In this document: positions 8,856 through 17,736 of the stretch, in pieces
Numbering within the stretch: the first letter of the stretch is position 1
Layout: each line of letters begins with the position of its first letter
Assembly: GCF_001593385.1 (NCBI RefSeq)
Contig: NZ_LUVZ01000001.1
Span: forward strand, 1,178,001 to 1,242,000
DNA length: 64,000 nt
Reading direction: 5' to 3'
DNA from: Chryseobacterium cucumeris
Lineage (GTDB): Bacteria > Bacteroidota > Bacteroidia > Flavobacteriales > Weeksellaceae
Translations under genes and position numbers: made by a program
Notes under the pieces: generated by a model
What the model saw: only the letters and a program-made list of their open reading frames with translations
Database searches by the model: none
Told to the model about the DNA's origin: nothing

Positions 8856-9085
8856 GTTTCAATCTTTACTCAGGATAGATTTTAATAATTTTTTAATGAG
8901 ATTTAGAATAGAAGTTCGATACTAATGTTTAATTTTATCAAACGTTAAAAGAAAGTGCTTGCTTATTAGAAAAATAACTCTTAACTTTAAGTATAAGCAA
9001 AATGTAAAGAATCTTCGTTGTGAAACAAGGTTCAAAAATAAATTTGGAAATTTTATTTCATATATTAATATTTTGTGATTTGGTG

Positions 9086-9122
9086 TAAAATAAGGCCCTC
9101 ATATTGAGAGCCTTATTTGTTT
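9086..9122. terminator. Bidirectional terminator between convergent genes
   Basis: A 13-bp stem (9088-9100 with 9106-9118) with one mismatch that becomes G-U on the minus-strand RNA, loop ATATT. It is flanked by A and T runs and lies directly past the stop of the minus-strand 9123 gene, also serving the convergent DUF4349 gene. The remaining spacer 8856-9085 shows no gene. Confidence 0.75.
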
Positions 9123-9488
9123 TTATTTCATATTCACTACTTTATCTACAATGAACTTTGTGTTTCCTCTCCAGGGAAGTGCGCCATTATACTCTTTGTA
9201 ATGCAGGTCAAAAGTTTTACCGCTGTTGGTTTCCAATTGTTTGAAAACTTCGGGATCATCTACGGAAAATTCAAACTCATAGCTTGTAATAGTTCCTGTT
9301 TTTCCCCTCCCAAAACCTTCCTGAATCAGCTTGCCTTCATAAGTTTTGAAAACATAACCTTTTTTCATCGCATAGTTCAGGTATCCGGACTTTACTCCTT
9401 CTCCGAAAACAAAATAATACTTATACCAGACAAATACGCCCAGTAGCAGCAATACAACCCCAAGGGTGATCCACAAAGATTTTTTCAT
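9123..9488 (-). CDS. Small membrane-anchored protein, flavobacterial family of unknown function
   Basis: 121 residues: an N-terminal membrane anchor (about 5-21) and a short extracytoplasmic domain with VFGEGVKSGYLNYAMKKG and FKTYEGKLIQEGFG. I recognise this as a conserved short protein of Flavobacteriia that databases sometimes mislabel as 6-phosphogluconate dehydrogenase; nothing in it resembles that enzyme. It follows the acyl-CoA dehydrogenase gene by 21 bp on the same strand and is probably co-transcribed. Confidence 0.72.
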   Translation of the reverse strand: MKKSLWITLGVVLLLLGVFVWYKYYFVFGEGVKSGYLNYAMKKGYVFKTYEGKLIQEGFGRGKTGTITSYEFEFSVDDPEVFKQLETNSGKTFDLHYKEYNGALPWRGNTKFIVDKVVNMK

Positions 9489-9509
9489 AGGTAGTGTGTT
9501 TTATAAATG

Positions 9510-10649
9510 TTATTTTGCGATGCTTCTGGAGATCACGATTTTCTGAATTTCAGAAGTTCCTTCATAGATCTGAGTGATTTTCGCATCTCTCATTAATCTT
9601 TCTACGTGGTATTCTTTCACGTATCCATATCCTCCGTGGATCTGTACTGCTTCAATAGTAGTATCCATTGCCACCTGAGAAGAGTATAATTTGGCCATAG
9701 CTCCGCTTTCAGAGATATCTTTTCCTGCATCTTTTTCACACGCAGCTTTGAAGCACAGCATTCTTGCAGCAGTGATCTGAGTAGCCATATCAGCCAATTT
9801 GAATGCAATCGCCTGGTGGTTGATGATTTCAGTTTTGAAAGCTTTTCTTGTTTTAGCATATTTCAATGCCAGTTCGTAAGCACCTGAAGCAATACCCAGC
9901 GCCTGAGAAGCAATACCGATTCTTCCTCCATTCAACACTGCCATAGCAAAGTTGAATCCGAACCCGTCTTCACCAATTCTGTTCTCTTTTGGAACTTTTA
10001 CGTTATTAAAGATCAAAGAGTGAGTATCACTTCCTCTGATTCCTAATTTGTCTTCTTTTGGTCCGATTTCAAATCCTTCCCATCCTCTTTCAACGATAAA
10101 AGCATTGATCCCTTTGTGTTTTTTCTCAGGATCTGTCTGTGCAATTACGATATAATAAGTAGCTGTTCCACCATTCGTGATCCAGTTTTTGATACCATTT
10201 AAAAGATAGTAATCTCCTTTGTCTTCCGCAGTAGTTTTCTGAGAAGTAGCATCAGAACCTGCTTCCGGCTCAGATAATGCAAATGCTCCGATAACCTGCC
10301 CGCTTGCCAGTGGAGTAAGATATTTTATTTTTTGCTCTTCAGAAGCGAATTTTTCAAGACCGGCACAAACCAATGAGTTGTTTACAGACATCACAACAGC
10401 CGCAGAAGCATCCACTTTTGCAATTTCTTCCATTGCAAGTACGTAAGAAACGCTATCCATACCTGCACCGCCGTATTTTGGATCTACCATCATTCCTAAA
10501 AGTCCCATTTCTCCCATTTTCTTCACCTGTTCTGCAGGGAATTTCTGGTCACGGTCTCTTTCAATCACTCCAGGTAAAAGTTCGTTCTGTGCAAAGTCTC
10601 TTGCTGCCTGCTGAATCATCAGCTGTTCTTCCGATAAATTAAAGTCCAT
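9510..10649 (-). CDS. Acyl-CoA dehydrogenase (short-chain/butyryl-CoA type)
   Basis: 379 residues, the standard length for the FAD-dependent enzyme that oxidises acyl-CoA to trans-2-enoyl-CoA in beta-oxidation. It has the N-terminal helical domain (MDFNLSEEQ), the FAD-binding core FALSEPEAGSDATS and WITNGG, and the C-terminal QIHGGYGYVKEYHVERLMRD. The catalytic Glu is Glu363 in IYEGTSEIQ, the position used by short-chain and butyryl-CoA dehydrogenases rather than isovaleryl-CoA dehydrogenase. Exact chain-length preference cannot be read. It diverges from an acyl-CoA synthetase gene, which fits fatty-acid use. Confidence 0.93.
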   Translation of the reverse strand: MDFNLSEEQLMIQQAARDFAQNELLPGVIERDRDQKFPAEQVKKMGEMGLLGMMVDPKYGGAGMDSVSYVLAMEEIAKVDASAAVVMSVNNSLVCAGLEKFASEEQKIKYLTPLASGQVIGAFALSEPEAGSDATSQKTTAEDKGDYYLLNGIKNWITNGGTATYYIVIAQTDPEKKHKGINAFIVERGWEGFEIGPKEDKLGIRGSDTHSLIFNNVKVPKENRIGEDGFGFNFAMAVLNGGRIGIASQALGIASGAYELALKYAKTRKAFKTEIINHQAIAFKLADMATQITAARMLCFKAACEKDAGKDISESGAMAKLYSSQVAMDTTIEAVQIHGGYGYVKEYHVERLMRDAKITQIYEGTSEIQKIVISRSIAK

Positions 10650-10994
10650 AAAAAAAATAATTAGATAGCCGTAAATTTACACTTTTTAAGCAAATCTGAA
10701 AAAATAAATTAAAAACGGGAAAAAGGCAGGTTTGGGGAGATTTATTGATGGCGGATACCAGTTTCGGGATTCCGGATAATTGGTTAAGAAGGCAATATAA
10801 AAAACCTGGAGAAAAATAAACCATTATAAAAGAATCATTGAAAATATAAAATCCCTACTTCAGGGCTTCCGGCCTCCTTTTTGATTCAAACTGTTATGGT
10901 AAGCATTTAACTAATTTCTAAATCTTACCTTCGGATGGTTTCAATTAAAAAAAATGCTTATATTTAAATTTCTTTATAAATTACGTAAAAAATC
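10650..10994. other. Divergent intergenic region before the acyl-CoA synthetase gene
   Basis: No convincing gene. Bases 10716-10817 are richer in G and C than the rest and may be a decayed repeat or gene remnant. Near 10898-10960 two inverted repeats share one arm: GGTAAG (10898-10903) can pair with CTTACC (10924-10929), or TAAGCATTT (10900-10908) with AAATGCTTA (10952-10960). This could be a leader with two folds or chance in AT-rich DNA. Confidence 0.35.
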
Positions 10995-12773
10995 ATGACG
11001 ATCAAGAGATTATTCGATATTCCACACTATGCTTTAGAAAAATATCCTAAAACGGATATGTTTGTAACCAAATATCATGGGGAGTGGAAAAAAACTTCTA
11101 CACAGGAGTTTATTAATGAGGGAAATAAGATATCCAGAGGATTATTGAAACTTGGTATAAAACCAGGTGATAAAATTGCTTTGATTACAACCAATTCCCG
11201 TACAGAATGGGCTATCATGGATTTTGGACTTTCTCAGATCGGCGTTGTTTCAGTACCGGTTTATCCAAGTATTTCTCCTGAAGATTATGAATTTATCTTC
11301 AATAATGCTGAAATTCAGTATTGTTTTGTTTCTGATAAAGAGCTCTTGAATAAAGTAATGAAAGTAAAACACAATATTCCGAGCTTACAGGGAATTTTTA
11401 CTTTTGATACTATCAGTGGAGCAGCCAACTGGAGAGAAATTCTGGATCTGGGTAAGGATGAATCTACCCAAATTGAAGTAGAAGACCTTTCTAACGCAAT
11501 CAACACAGAAGATCTTGCAACTATTATTTATACTTCCGGAACTACAGGAAGACCGAAAGGAGTAATGCTGACGCACAATAATATTGTTTCAAACATATTG
11601 GGATCTATTCCAAGAATTCCAAAAAAGAGAGGCTTTGATTACAAAGATGCCAGAGCATTAAGTTTCCTTCCTATCTGTCATATTTTTGAAAGAATGTTGT
11701 TCTATCTTTATCAGTACAATGGTTTTTCTCTTTATTTTGCTGAAAGCATCGAAAAAATGGGTGAAAACGTAAAAGAAGTGAAACCTCATTATATGACTGT
11801 AGTACCAAGACTGGTAGAAAAAGTATATGACAAAATCTATAATACCGGATCTTCAGCCGGAGGTTTAAAATCAAAAATATTCTTCTGGGCCCTGAATCTG
11901 ATTAGCAAAAAGAAAACCATTTCAAAACCGTCCGGACTTCAGGAAATTATTGCTGACAAGCTTGTATTTTCTAAATGGAGAGAAGGTTTAGGTGGTGAAA
12001 TCGTGACTTTGGTTTCAGGATCTGCAGCATTATCTACAAGGCTCAACCTGATGTTCCAGAATGCTGGCATTCCAATTCTGGAAGGCTATGGCTTAACAGA
12101 AACTTCCCCTGTAATTTCAGTTAATAGCTTTGATAAAATGAGAGTGGGAACCGTAGGAGTTCCATTGGATAATTTAAAAGTTAAAATTCAGGAAGACGGG
12201 GAGATTACAGTAAAAGGACCGTCCGTATTTAAAGGCTATTTCCAGAATGAGGAAATGACAAAAGAAGCCTTTACAGAGGATGGATTCTTTAAAACCGGAG
12301 ATATCGGACATATAGACAGCGACGGATTTTTACAGATCACTGACCGTAAGAAAGAAATGTTCAAAACTTCCGGAGGAAAATATATTGCTCCTCAGACTAT
12401 TGAGAACTTAGCGAAAGCTTCAAAATTCATAGAGCAGATCATGGTGGTAGGTGACGGTGAGAAAATGCCGTGTGCTTTGGTACAGCCTGATTTTGAATTT
12501 GCTAAAAACTGGGCTCTGAGAAACAATCTCAACATCGGTTCCACACCTGAAGAGATTGCAAAAAGCCCTGAACTTAAACAAAGAATTGAAAAAGAAATAG
12601 AAGGTATCAATGAACACCTTGGAAATTGGGAAAAAATCAAAAAAATTGAACTTACTCCTGAGGTATGGAGCATTGAAAGCGGACTGCTTACTCCAACTTT
12701 AAAACTGAAAAGAAAGGCCGTAAAAGAGAAATTTATTGCTTTGTATAATAAGATGTACGATCATCATGATTAA
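10995..12773 (+). CDS. Long-chain acyl-CoA synthetase (AMP-forming, FAA1 type)
   Basis: 592 residues, typical for the long-chain acyl-CoA synthetases that activate fatty acids with ATP and CoA at the membrane. The AMP-binding P-loop TIIYTSGTTGRPKG is at about 177-190, followed by the FERM-type motif FLPICHIFERM, GYGLTETSPV (adenine binding), and TGDIGHIDSDGFLQITDRKKE (hinge and catalytic loop). The C-terminal lid with the Lys in LTPTLKLKRK is intact. It diverges from the acyl-CoA dehydrogenase. The downstream lipoprotein starts 7 bp after the stop. Confidence 0.94.
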   Translation: MTIKRLFDIPHYALEKYPKTDMFVTKYHGEWKKTSTQEFINEGNKISRGLLKLGIKPGDKIALITTNSRTEWAIMDFGLSQIGVVSVPVYPSISPEDYEFIFNNAEIQYCFVSDKELLNKVMKVKHNIPSLQGIFTFDTISGAANWREILDLGKDESTQIEVEDLSNAINTEDLATIIYTSGTTGRPKGVMLTHNNIVSNILGSIPRIPKKRGFDYKDARALSFLPICHIFERMLFYLYQYNGFSLYFAESIEKMGENVKEVKPHYMTVVPRLVEKVYDKIYNTGSSAGGLKSKIFFWALNLISKKKTISKPSGLQEIIADKLVFSKWREGLGGEIVTLVSGSAALSTRLNLMFQNAGIPILEGYGLTETSPVISVNSFDKMRVGTVGVPLDNLKVKIQEDGEITVKGPSVFKGYFQNEEMTKEAFTEDGFFKTGDIGHIDSDGFLQITDRKKEMFKTSGGKYIAPQTIENLAKASKFIEQIMVVGDGEKMPCALVQPDFEFAKNWALRNNLNIGSTPEEIAKSPELKQRIEKEIEGINEHLGNWEKIKKIELTPEVWSIESGLLTPTLKLKRKAVKEKFIALYNKMYDHHD

Positions 12774-12780
12774 TTATTCA

Positions 12781-13440
12781 ATGAAATTATGTAAGCATAG
12801 ATTCATCTACCAATCCACTTTTGTAGGATTGGTATTTTTTATGTTTTCATGTAAACAACAGATAGAAAACACAAAATCAATATCTGAGAAAAAAATTGAA
12901 ATTCCACAACTTTTGTCAGATTCCACTTTAAAAGAGAAAACATTGAATGATTATATTCAAACTGCTGAAACCATAAAACCCAATGTAAAAAACGGGGTTC
13001 CTTTTAACAAGCTTGATTATGATAAAATTATTGCTTATGATTTTGCTGGTGACGAAGAGACCTATCCTAATCCTATTGATAGAAAAGGAAAATTTACACC
13101 TGTGATCTTGAAACAACAGTTTCTGACTCAAAAACAAGCTGATCAGATCTTATCTGCTTTAGCAAAAAATTCAAGCTATGGTGAAAGCTCTGCGGCATGT
13201 TTTCAACCTCATCTGGGATTAGTATTTTTTAAAGGCAATAAAAAAATCAATCAGATCAGTATTTGTTTAAGCTGTAACACTTCGATTACAGAAATTGAAA
13301 TTCCCGCCAGAACACATAAAATATTTAATAAGGGAACAGATAATGAGTATTCCTTTACTGGTTTCAAACCGTCTGGAAAAACAGCAATCATCAAACTGTG
13401 TAAGGAGATTAACTTTCATTATGGAAACAAGAAAGAGTAA
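12781..13440 (+). CDS. Hypothetical lipoprotein
   Basis: 219 residues counted from MKLCKHRFIY, placed 7 bp after the preceding stop; the longer frame would overlap that gene. The signal peptide ends in FFMFSC, a Bacteroidota lipobox, followed by KQQ. The body contains SSAACFQPHLGLVFFKGNKK and ISICLSCNTSITE, with a CxxC pair that could bind metal or form a disulfide. I do not recognise a named family. The close spacing suggests co-transcription with the acyl-CoA synthetase. Confidence 0.7.
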   Translation: MKLCKHRFIYQSTFVGLVFFMFSCKQQIENTKSISEKKIEIPQLLSDSTLKEKTLNDYIQTAETIKPNVKNGVPFNKLDYDKIIAYDFAGDEETYPNPIDRKGKFTPVILKQQFLTQKQADQILSALAKNSSYGESSAACFQPHLGLVFFKGNKKINQISICLSCNTSITEIEIPARTHKIFNKGTDNEYSFTGFKPSGKTAIIKLCKEINFHYGNKKE

Positions 13441-13710
13441 TATATTAATAAAATAGATTGAAGAATAACTTTTTATTTATAACAAAGTATTTTATTTCGG
13501 ATATTTCTATAGTTTTGGCTAAAATTTTATTTTGATTAAACAAGCTAAAGCCCGTTCCTACTGATCCCCATCATTTAGTTTTTTAATCAATTACAACACT
13601 ATCACCGTCATTCCGTATGAATCCATGCTATGTCGAAAAAAGAGCCGAGATTCTTCGGAATGACAAAGACTCTGATTAAATTGTACTGCTATGTTTAGAT
13701 CAGTTCAGAT
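13441..13710. repeat. Intergenic DNA carrying two candidate interspersed repeats
   Basis: No gene. Bases 13509-13563 resemble the element at 38689-38760 (a GGCTAAA motif, then an AT stretch, then CTAAAGCCCGTTCCTACTG). Bases 13607-13664 form a separate element with inverted arms GTCATTCCG (13607-13615) and CGGAATGAC (13656-13664) around CATGCTATGTCGAAAAAAG. Both look like non-coding repeat families rather than gene remnants. Confidence 0.5.
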
Positions 13711-13744
13711 AAAAAAAAGCTGCTTCATTTTTGAAACAGCTTTT
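13711..13744 (-). terminator. Terminator of the Nif3/coiled-coil operon
   Basis: A 13-bp stem (13715-13727 with 13732-13744), one position being G-U on the minus-strand RNA, loop of four bases, and a T tract on the minus strand from 13718 to 13711. Confidence 0.8.
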
Positions 13745-13764
13745 GTATGTTATAAAATCAATAA

Positions 13765-14541
13765 TTAGAATTTAATTACAGATTTCATTTTTTCGTTTTC
13801 TTCCATTACCAATTCATCATCAACAAGGATTTTTCCAGAGTGCTCATCAATGATGATTTTCTTTCTCTGAGCAATTTCCATTTGCTTCTGAGGAGGGATA
13901 GTGAAGAATGATCCTTTTGGAGCTCCTCTTTCTAATCCTACTACAGCAAGACCGTTGATAGAGTTGGTTCTGATTCTGTTGTAAGAAGCTAATAATCTCT
14001 CATCAATTTTACCTGCGAATTCTTTAGACTGCTCTAAAAGATATTCTTCTTCTTTCTGCGTTTCAGAGATCAGACCATCCAATTCTTCTTTCTTGAATTT
14101 CAAATGGCTTTTCAAATCATCGATCTTAGAGTTCAGTTCGCTTAAAGTTTCGTTTTTGTGAGCAATTTTAGCTCCGAACTCTTTAATTCTTTTTTCAGCA
14201 AGCTGAATTTCCAGATCCTGGAATTCAATTTCCTTCCCTAATGCTTCAAACTCTTTATTGTTTCTTACATTATCCTGCTGAGATTTGTATTTCTCAATTA
14301 AAGTTTTAGCATGGTTAATCACTTCATGCTTTGTTTTGATCTGATCCTCCTGATCTTTGATATCAGCATGAAATTTTTCAGCTCTTTTTTCAAGACCTTC
14401 AATCTCAATCTCAAGATCTTCAACTTCAATTGGCAATTCTCCTCTAGTATTTCGGATTTCATCCAATCTTGAATCAATGATCTGTAAATCGTATAAAGCT
14501 CTTAATTTTTCTTCAACTGAAATATCGTTGGTTTTTGCCAT
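13765..14541 (-). CDS. DUF164-type coiled-coil protein with degenerate zinc ribbon
   Basis: 258 residues. Residues 8-180 are a long coiled coil as in DUF164/C4-type zinc-ribbon proteins. The C-terminal part keeps the ribbon backbone (ERGAPKGSFFTIPPQKQMEI and KKIIIDEHSGKILVDDEL), but every one of the four cysteines expected in the two knuckles is replaced; the whole protein contains no Cys. It cannot bind zinc in the family manner. Start codon lies 2 bp past the Nif3 stop, the conserved Nif3-DUF164 operon order. Cytosolic; function unknown, perhaps a scaffold for the Nif3-type partner. Confidence 0.88.
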   Translation of the reverse strand: MAKTNDISVEEKLRALYDLQIIDSRLDEIRNTRGELPIEVEDLEIEIEGLEKRAEKFHADIKDQEDQIKTKHEVINHAKTLIEKYKSQQDNVRNNKEFEALGKEIEFQDLEIQLAEKRIKEFGAKIAHKNETLSELNSKIDDLKSHLKFKKEELDGLISETQKEEEYLLEQSKEFAGKIDERLLASYNRIRTNSINGLAVVGLERGAPKGSFFTIPPQKQMEIAQRKKIIIDEHSGKILVDDELVMEENEKMKSVIKF

Positions 14542-14543
14542 AT

Positions 14544-15641
14544 TTAAATGAAATAATTTACTGGGTTTGTTTTTTCAATAGATTTTGAAATTGCAAATGT
14601 ACTAAATTTTTGTGATAAAATTTCAAATAATTGTTGACTAACAAATTGTTCTGATTCATAATGTCCAATATCACAGATCAGCATTTTAGACTCAGCCAGA
14701 AAATAGTCGTGATATTTGAGGTCTCCGGTAAGGTAAGCATCACATTTCCTGGCAGCTGCAGATCGTATTCCACTTGCCCCAGATCCTCCCAGAACCCCTA
14801 CTCTTTTGATTTTTTTATTGTTAAAAGAGGAATGTTTAATCACTTCCAAACCAAATTTTTCTTTTACCAATCCAAGGAAATCTTTTTCATCCATTTCTTC
14901 TTCAAGATCTCCATACATTCCCAAGCCGGCATGATGATTTTTATTATCCAGATTATAAATCTGATAAGCTACTTCTTCATAAGGATGCGCTGTCTTCATT
15001 GCGCCTACAATCTGCCCTTGTTTAAAACCTTCAAATATCACAGAAATCATATCTTCATCTGCATTTTCGCGAATTCCCTGTTGTCCTGAAAACGGATTTG
15101 AACCTTCTGCAGGCCTGAATGTTCCGTTACCATTCACTGTAAAACTGCATTCGTCATAAAATCCGATATTTCCAGCTCCGGCAGAGAACATAGCTTCTTT
15201 TACTTTTTCTGAATAGTCTTTGGGAACAAAAACCGTTAACTGTTTTAAATTATTTTCTTTAGGCTGCAGAATTTTCATATTCTTTAATCCCAACTGACTG
15301 CATATCCCATGGTTCACTCCAAAGAAATCATTATCAAATGCAGTGTGGATGGCATAAATAGCTACTTTATTTTCAATAGCTTTTAAAACAGCTCTCTCTA
15401 CGTAGTTCTTCCCTGTTAAAGATTTTAATCCGGAAAATATAATGGGATGAAAGCATACGATCAGATTGCAGTTTCTTTCAATAGCTTCATCAACCACATT
15501 TTCCAATGCATCATGGCAAACCAGAATTCCTGATACATCACGGTCGTAAACCCCGCACAGCAATCCTACGTTATCAAAATCTTCTGCCTGTCTGATACTT
15601 ATTTCCTCTTCAATCTTTGCAATTACAGTTTTTAGCTTCAT
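14544..15641 (-). CDS. Nif3-like dinuclear metal centre protein (YqfO type)
   Basis: 365 residues, the longer bacterial form with an inserted PII/CutA-like domain (about 125-235). Metal-site motifs of the Nif3 fold are present: LIVCFHPIIFSGLK (His66), IHTAFDND (His97, Asp101), and at the C-terminus DLKYHDYF and ICDIGHYESEQ. Related proteins are toroidal hexamers; some act as GTP cyclohydrolase-like enzymes but the role is unsettled. First gene of a two-gene operon with the cysteine-free ribbon protein. On the minus strand TATCTTCG, one base from the -7 consensus, lies about 30 bp upstream. Confidence 0.92.
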   Translation of the reverse strand: MKLKTVIAKIEEEISIRQAEDFDNVGLLCGVYDRDVSGILVCHDALENVVDEAIERNCNLIVCFHPIIFSGLKSLTGKNYVERAVLKAIENKVAIYAIHTAFDNDFFGVNHGICSQLGLKNMKILQPKENNLKQLTVFVPKDYSEKVKEAMFSAGAGNIGFYDECSFTVNGNGTFRPAEGSNPFSGQQGIRENADEDMISVIFEGFKQGQIVGAMKTAHPYEEVAYQIYNLDNKNHHAGLGMYGDLEEEMDEKDFLGLVKEKFGLEVIKHSSFNNKKIKRVGVLGGSGASGIRSAAARKCDAYLTGDLKYHDYFLAESKMLICDIGHYESEQFVSQQLFEILSQKFSTFAISKSIEKTNPVNYFI

Positions 15642-15704
15642 TAATTTTATATTTTACAGTTACAGCGAAGATATTAATTTTACGGTAAAAATTTCCAACC
15701 CCAT

Positions 15705-15738
15705 AAAAAAACCGGCTTTCATAAACCGGTTTTATTTT
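15705..15738 (-). terminator. Terminator of the secreted protein gene 15767-16615
   Basis: Inverted repeat ACCGG/CCGGT (15711-15715 with 15726-15730) extended inside by TTT/AAA past a bulged C and outside by A/T runs. The minus strand has a T tract after the stem. It would also work on the plus strand. Confidence 0.7.
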
Positions 15739-15766
15739 GATATTAAAAAAGAATAAAGTAACACTG

Positions 15767-16615
15767 TTAATCTTTGAAAAGAGATACTCTTGTAAAGGAT
15801 TCCACAACAACACTACAGTTGATATCAGACTCCATAAAAAGCTGATATCCTCTTCCCGGATCAAGACTCGCAGGGTCTGCAATGGTATAGAAATAAAAGG
15901 TAAGAATGTTACCCGTTCCACTGGAACCACTCGGAACCAGCTGGATAGAGTTAATTTCAAAGCCTGAATCAGGATTTTTAAAAGTAGCTTTTATAGATCC
16001 TGAAGAATTGGATCCTGGAGTGATGGTAGCAATTACTCTCCATACATGTACTTGCCCGTAAATTTCATTTTCTCGCCATTTACCAGTTGCCGAGATATAG
16101 ATATTACTGGTTACTCCGGGAAATGGAACAGTGGTTTCCGGCCAGCTTGTAGTAGGGCTTGCGGCAAATACTAACGGAGTAGCATAAAGTACCTGTTGTC
16201 TTGGGCCGTAGCCGCTTCCTGCTGCACTTAAACTGAATGAGGGTTTTACATTTGCGTTTCCAGAATTGATTTTAACGACACCATCGTTACCAGCCTGAGA
16301 AGATGTGGGAACAAAAAGCTGTCTCCAGAGGGTACCGTCCCAATACTGGAAGTTATTTGTTGTCGTATTAAAAATAAGGGTTCCTGCAGTAAGGTTAGGG
16401 TTTACCACACCTGCAGGAGGTACTGTGGAAACGTCATTATCAGCCAGGTTGGTATCCCGGTCAGTATCTGTAAGACGAGGAATAAGAATTCCTTTTTGGT
16501 TGGAAACTATATCCAGTACTGAAGCCCCATTCGGTGCTGAAGTATTAATCCCAACCTGAGCGTTAACAAAACTGTTTATAAAAAACAGAATAAACAAGGT
16601 TAAAATTTTTCTCAT
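15767..16615 (-). CDS. Secreted protein of the Chryseobacterium surface-protein type
   Basis: 282 residues with a clear signal peptide (MRKILTLFILFFINSFVNAQ). The mature start VGINTSAPNGASVLDI and the segments NQKGILIPRLTDTDRD and GTLIFNTTTNNFQYWDGTLWR are hallmarks of a large family of Flavobacteriia secreted proteins that resemble the N-terminal part of tail-fibre or trimeric surface proteins. A variable beta-rich C-terminal domain follows (about 120-282). There is no T9SS sorting domain at the end, unlike the three proteins further on. Function unknown; it stands alone. Confidence 0.75.
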   Translation of the reverse strand: MRKILTLFILFFINSFVNAQVGINTSAPNGASVLDIVSNQKGILIPRLTDTDRDTNLADNDVSTVPPAGVVNPNLTAGTLIFNTTTNNFQYWDGTLWRQLFVPTSSQAGNDGVVKINSGNANVKPSFSLSAAGSGYGPRQQVLYATPLVFAASPTTSWPETTVPFPGVTSNIYISATGKWRENEIYGQVHVWRVIATITPGSNSSGSIKATFKNPDSGFEINSIQLVPSGSSGTGNILTFYFYTIADPASLDPGRGYQLFMESDINCSVVVESFTRVSLFKD

Positions 16616-16865
16616 GATATAAAGCTTTTGTAGAATAAAATTACAAACTTGGATGAAAAAAATGTTAAAAATTTAATTTTTATATGTCATATTTTATTCG
16701 TATTTTACTAAATATAACACATTGAAAACCATACAATTAATACTAAATAATTCACTTTTTAATGATAGATTTTCTTTTAACATTTGCAAGATTCTTTTAA
16801 CAATCATATATTTACCGTATACATTATAGAAATTATTAACTTCGCTGTGAAATAACCTTATATAA

Positions 16866-17693
16866 ATGGAAAGAGAACATAATCTGATTCCTGAGGATAC
16901 TCTATGGAAAAGATTCCTTTACCGGATAATTTATCGCTCCGATACGAAGCTTGGAAAACTGTTCGACATCATATTATTGTCATTGATTCTTGCCAGTACT
17001 GCTATTATTATGATGGAAAGCGTACCAAAGCTTGATAAAAGATTCCATTATACCTTTCTGATTCTTGAATGGATCATCTCTATTTTTTTTACAGCAGAAT
17101 ATTCTATGCGGATTGCGGTGGTAAAAAACAAAAAGAATTATATATTCAGTTTTTTCGGAATTATAGATTTCCTTGCTCTTGTTCCTTTTTATCTAAGCTT
17201 TATTTTCCCTGTTACTAAATATTTCCTGATTTTCAGAATGCTGAGAATGCTGAGAGTGTTCAGAATTTTCAACTTGCTTGATTTTATGAATGACGGGTAT
17301 TTTATTGTGCGGGCTCTGAAAAACAGTTCGAGAAAGATTTATATTTTCCTTTTATTCCTGATTATATTCTCTGTGATTGTAGGATCACTTATGTTCATGG
17401 TAGAAGGCGGAAGACAGGGCTTTGAAACAATACCTCAATCCATCTACTGGGCAGTTGTTACGGTAACTACTGTAGGCTACGGTGATGTATCACCTATAAC
17501 GCCTTTAGGAAAATTCTTTGCAGTTATTCTCATGCTGGCAGGTTATTCCATTATTGCAGTTCCTACCGGTATTGTAACAGCCGAAATGAGAAACAAAAGA
17601 CAGAACCTGGAAATGGTATGTGAACGTTGTGGCAATGAAGATATTGATGATGATGCAAGATACTGCAAGAAATGTGGCAAGAAATTAGCTTAA
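16866..17693 (+). CDS. Voltage-gated-type potassium channel with C-terminal zinc ribbon
   Basis: 275 residues with six membrane segments between about 33 and 240. The S4 helix has Arg at every third position (124, 127, 130, 133 in FRMLRMLRVFR), the pattern of a voltage sensor. The pore loop has the K+ selectivity filter TVGYGD at 202-207. S6 ends with VPTGIVTAEM. The last 25 residues hold two CxxC pairs (252-255 and 267-270), a small zinc ribbon in the cytosol. The start ATG lies 20 bp downstream of a TAACTTCG element, one base from the -7 consensus. A small membrane protein follows. Confidence 0.93.
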   Translation: MEREHNLIPEDTLWKRFLYRIIYRSDTKLGKLFDIILLSLILASTAIIMMESVPKLDKRFHYTFLILEWIISIFFTAEYSMRIAVVKNKKNYIFSFFGIIDFLALVPFYLSFIFPVTKYFLIFRMLRMLRVFRIFNLLDFMNDGYFIVRALKNSSRKIYIFLLFLIIFSVIVGSLMFMVEGGRQGFETIPQSIYWAVVTVTTVGYGDVSPITPLGKFFAVILMLAGYSIIAVPTGIVTAEMRNKRQNLEMVCERCGNEDIDDDARYCKKCGKKLA

Positions 17694-17736
17694 CATCTGG
17701 TATAAGTAAAATTTATTCACTAAATACCACAAAATC

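Noticed and set aside
9123..9488. 6-phosphogluconate dehydrogenase
   Set aside because: Homologues of this short protein may carry that label, but it is 121 residues with a membrane anchor and no dehydrogenase fold.
10639..10824. Minus-strand ORF of 61 codons upstream of the acyl-CoA dehydrogenase
   Set aside because: It overlaps the dehydrogenase start, has no recognisable features, and the region looks like spacer or repeat remnant.
15767..16615. Phage tail fibre
   Set aside because: The GILIPRLTD and GTLIFNTTTN segments recall tail fibres, but a signal peptide and absence of phage genes indicate a secreted host protein family.
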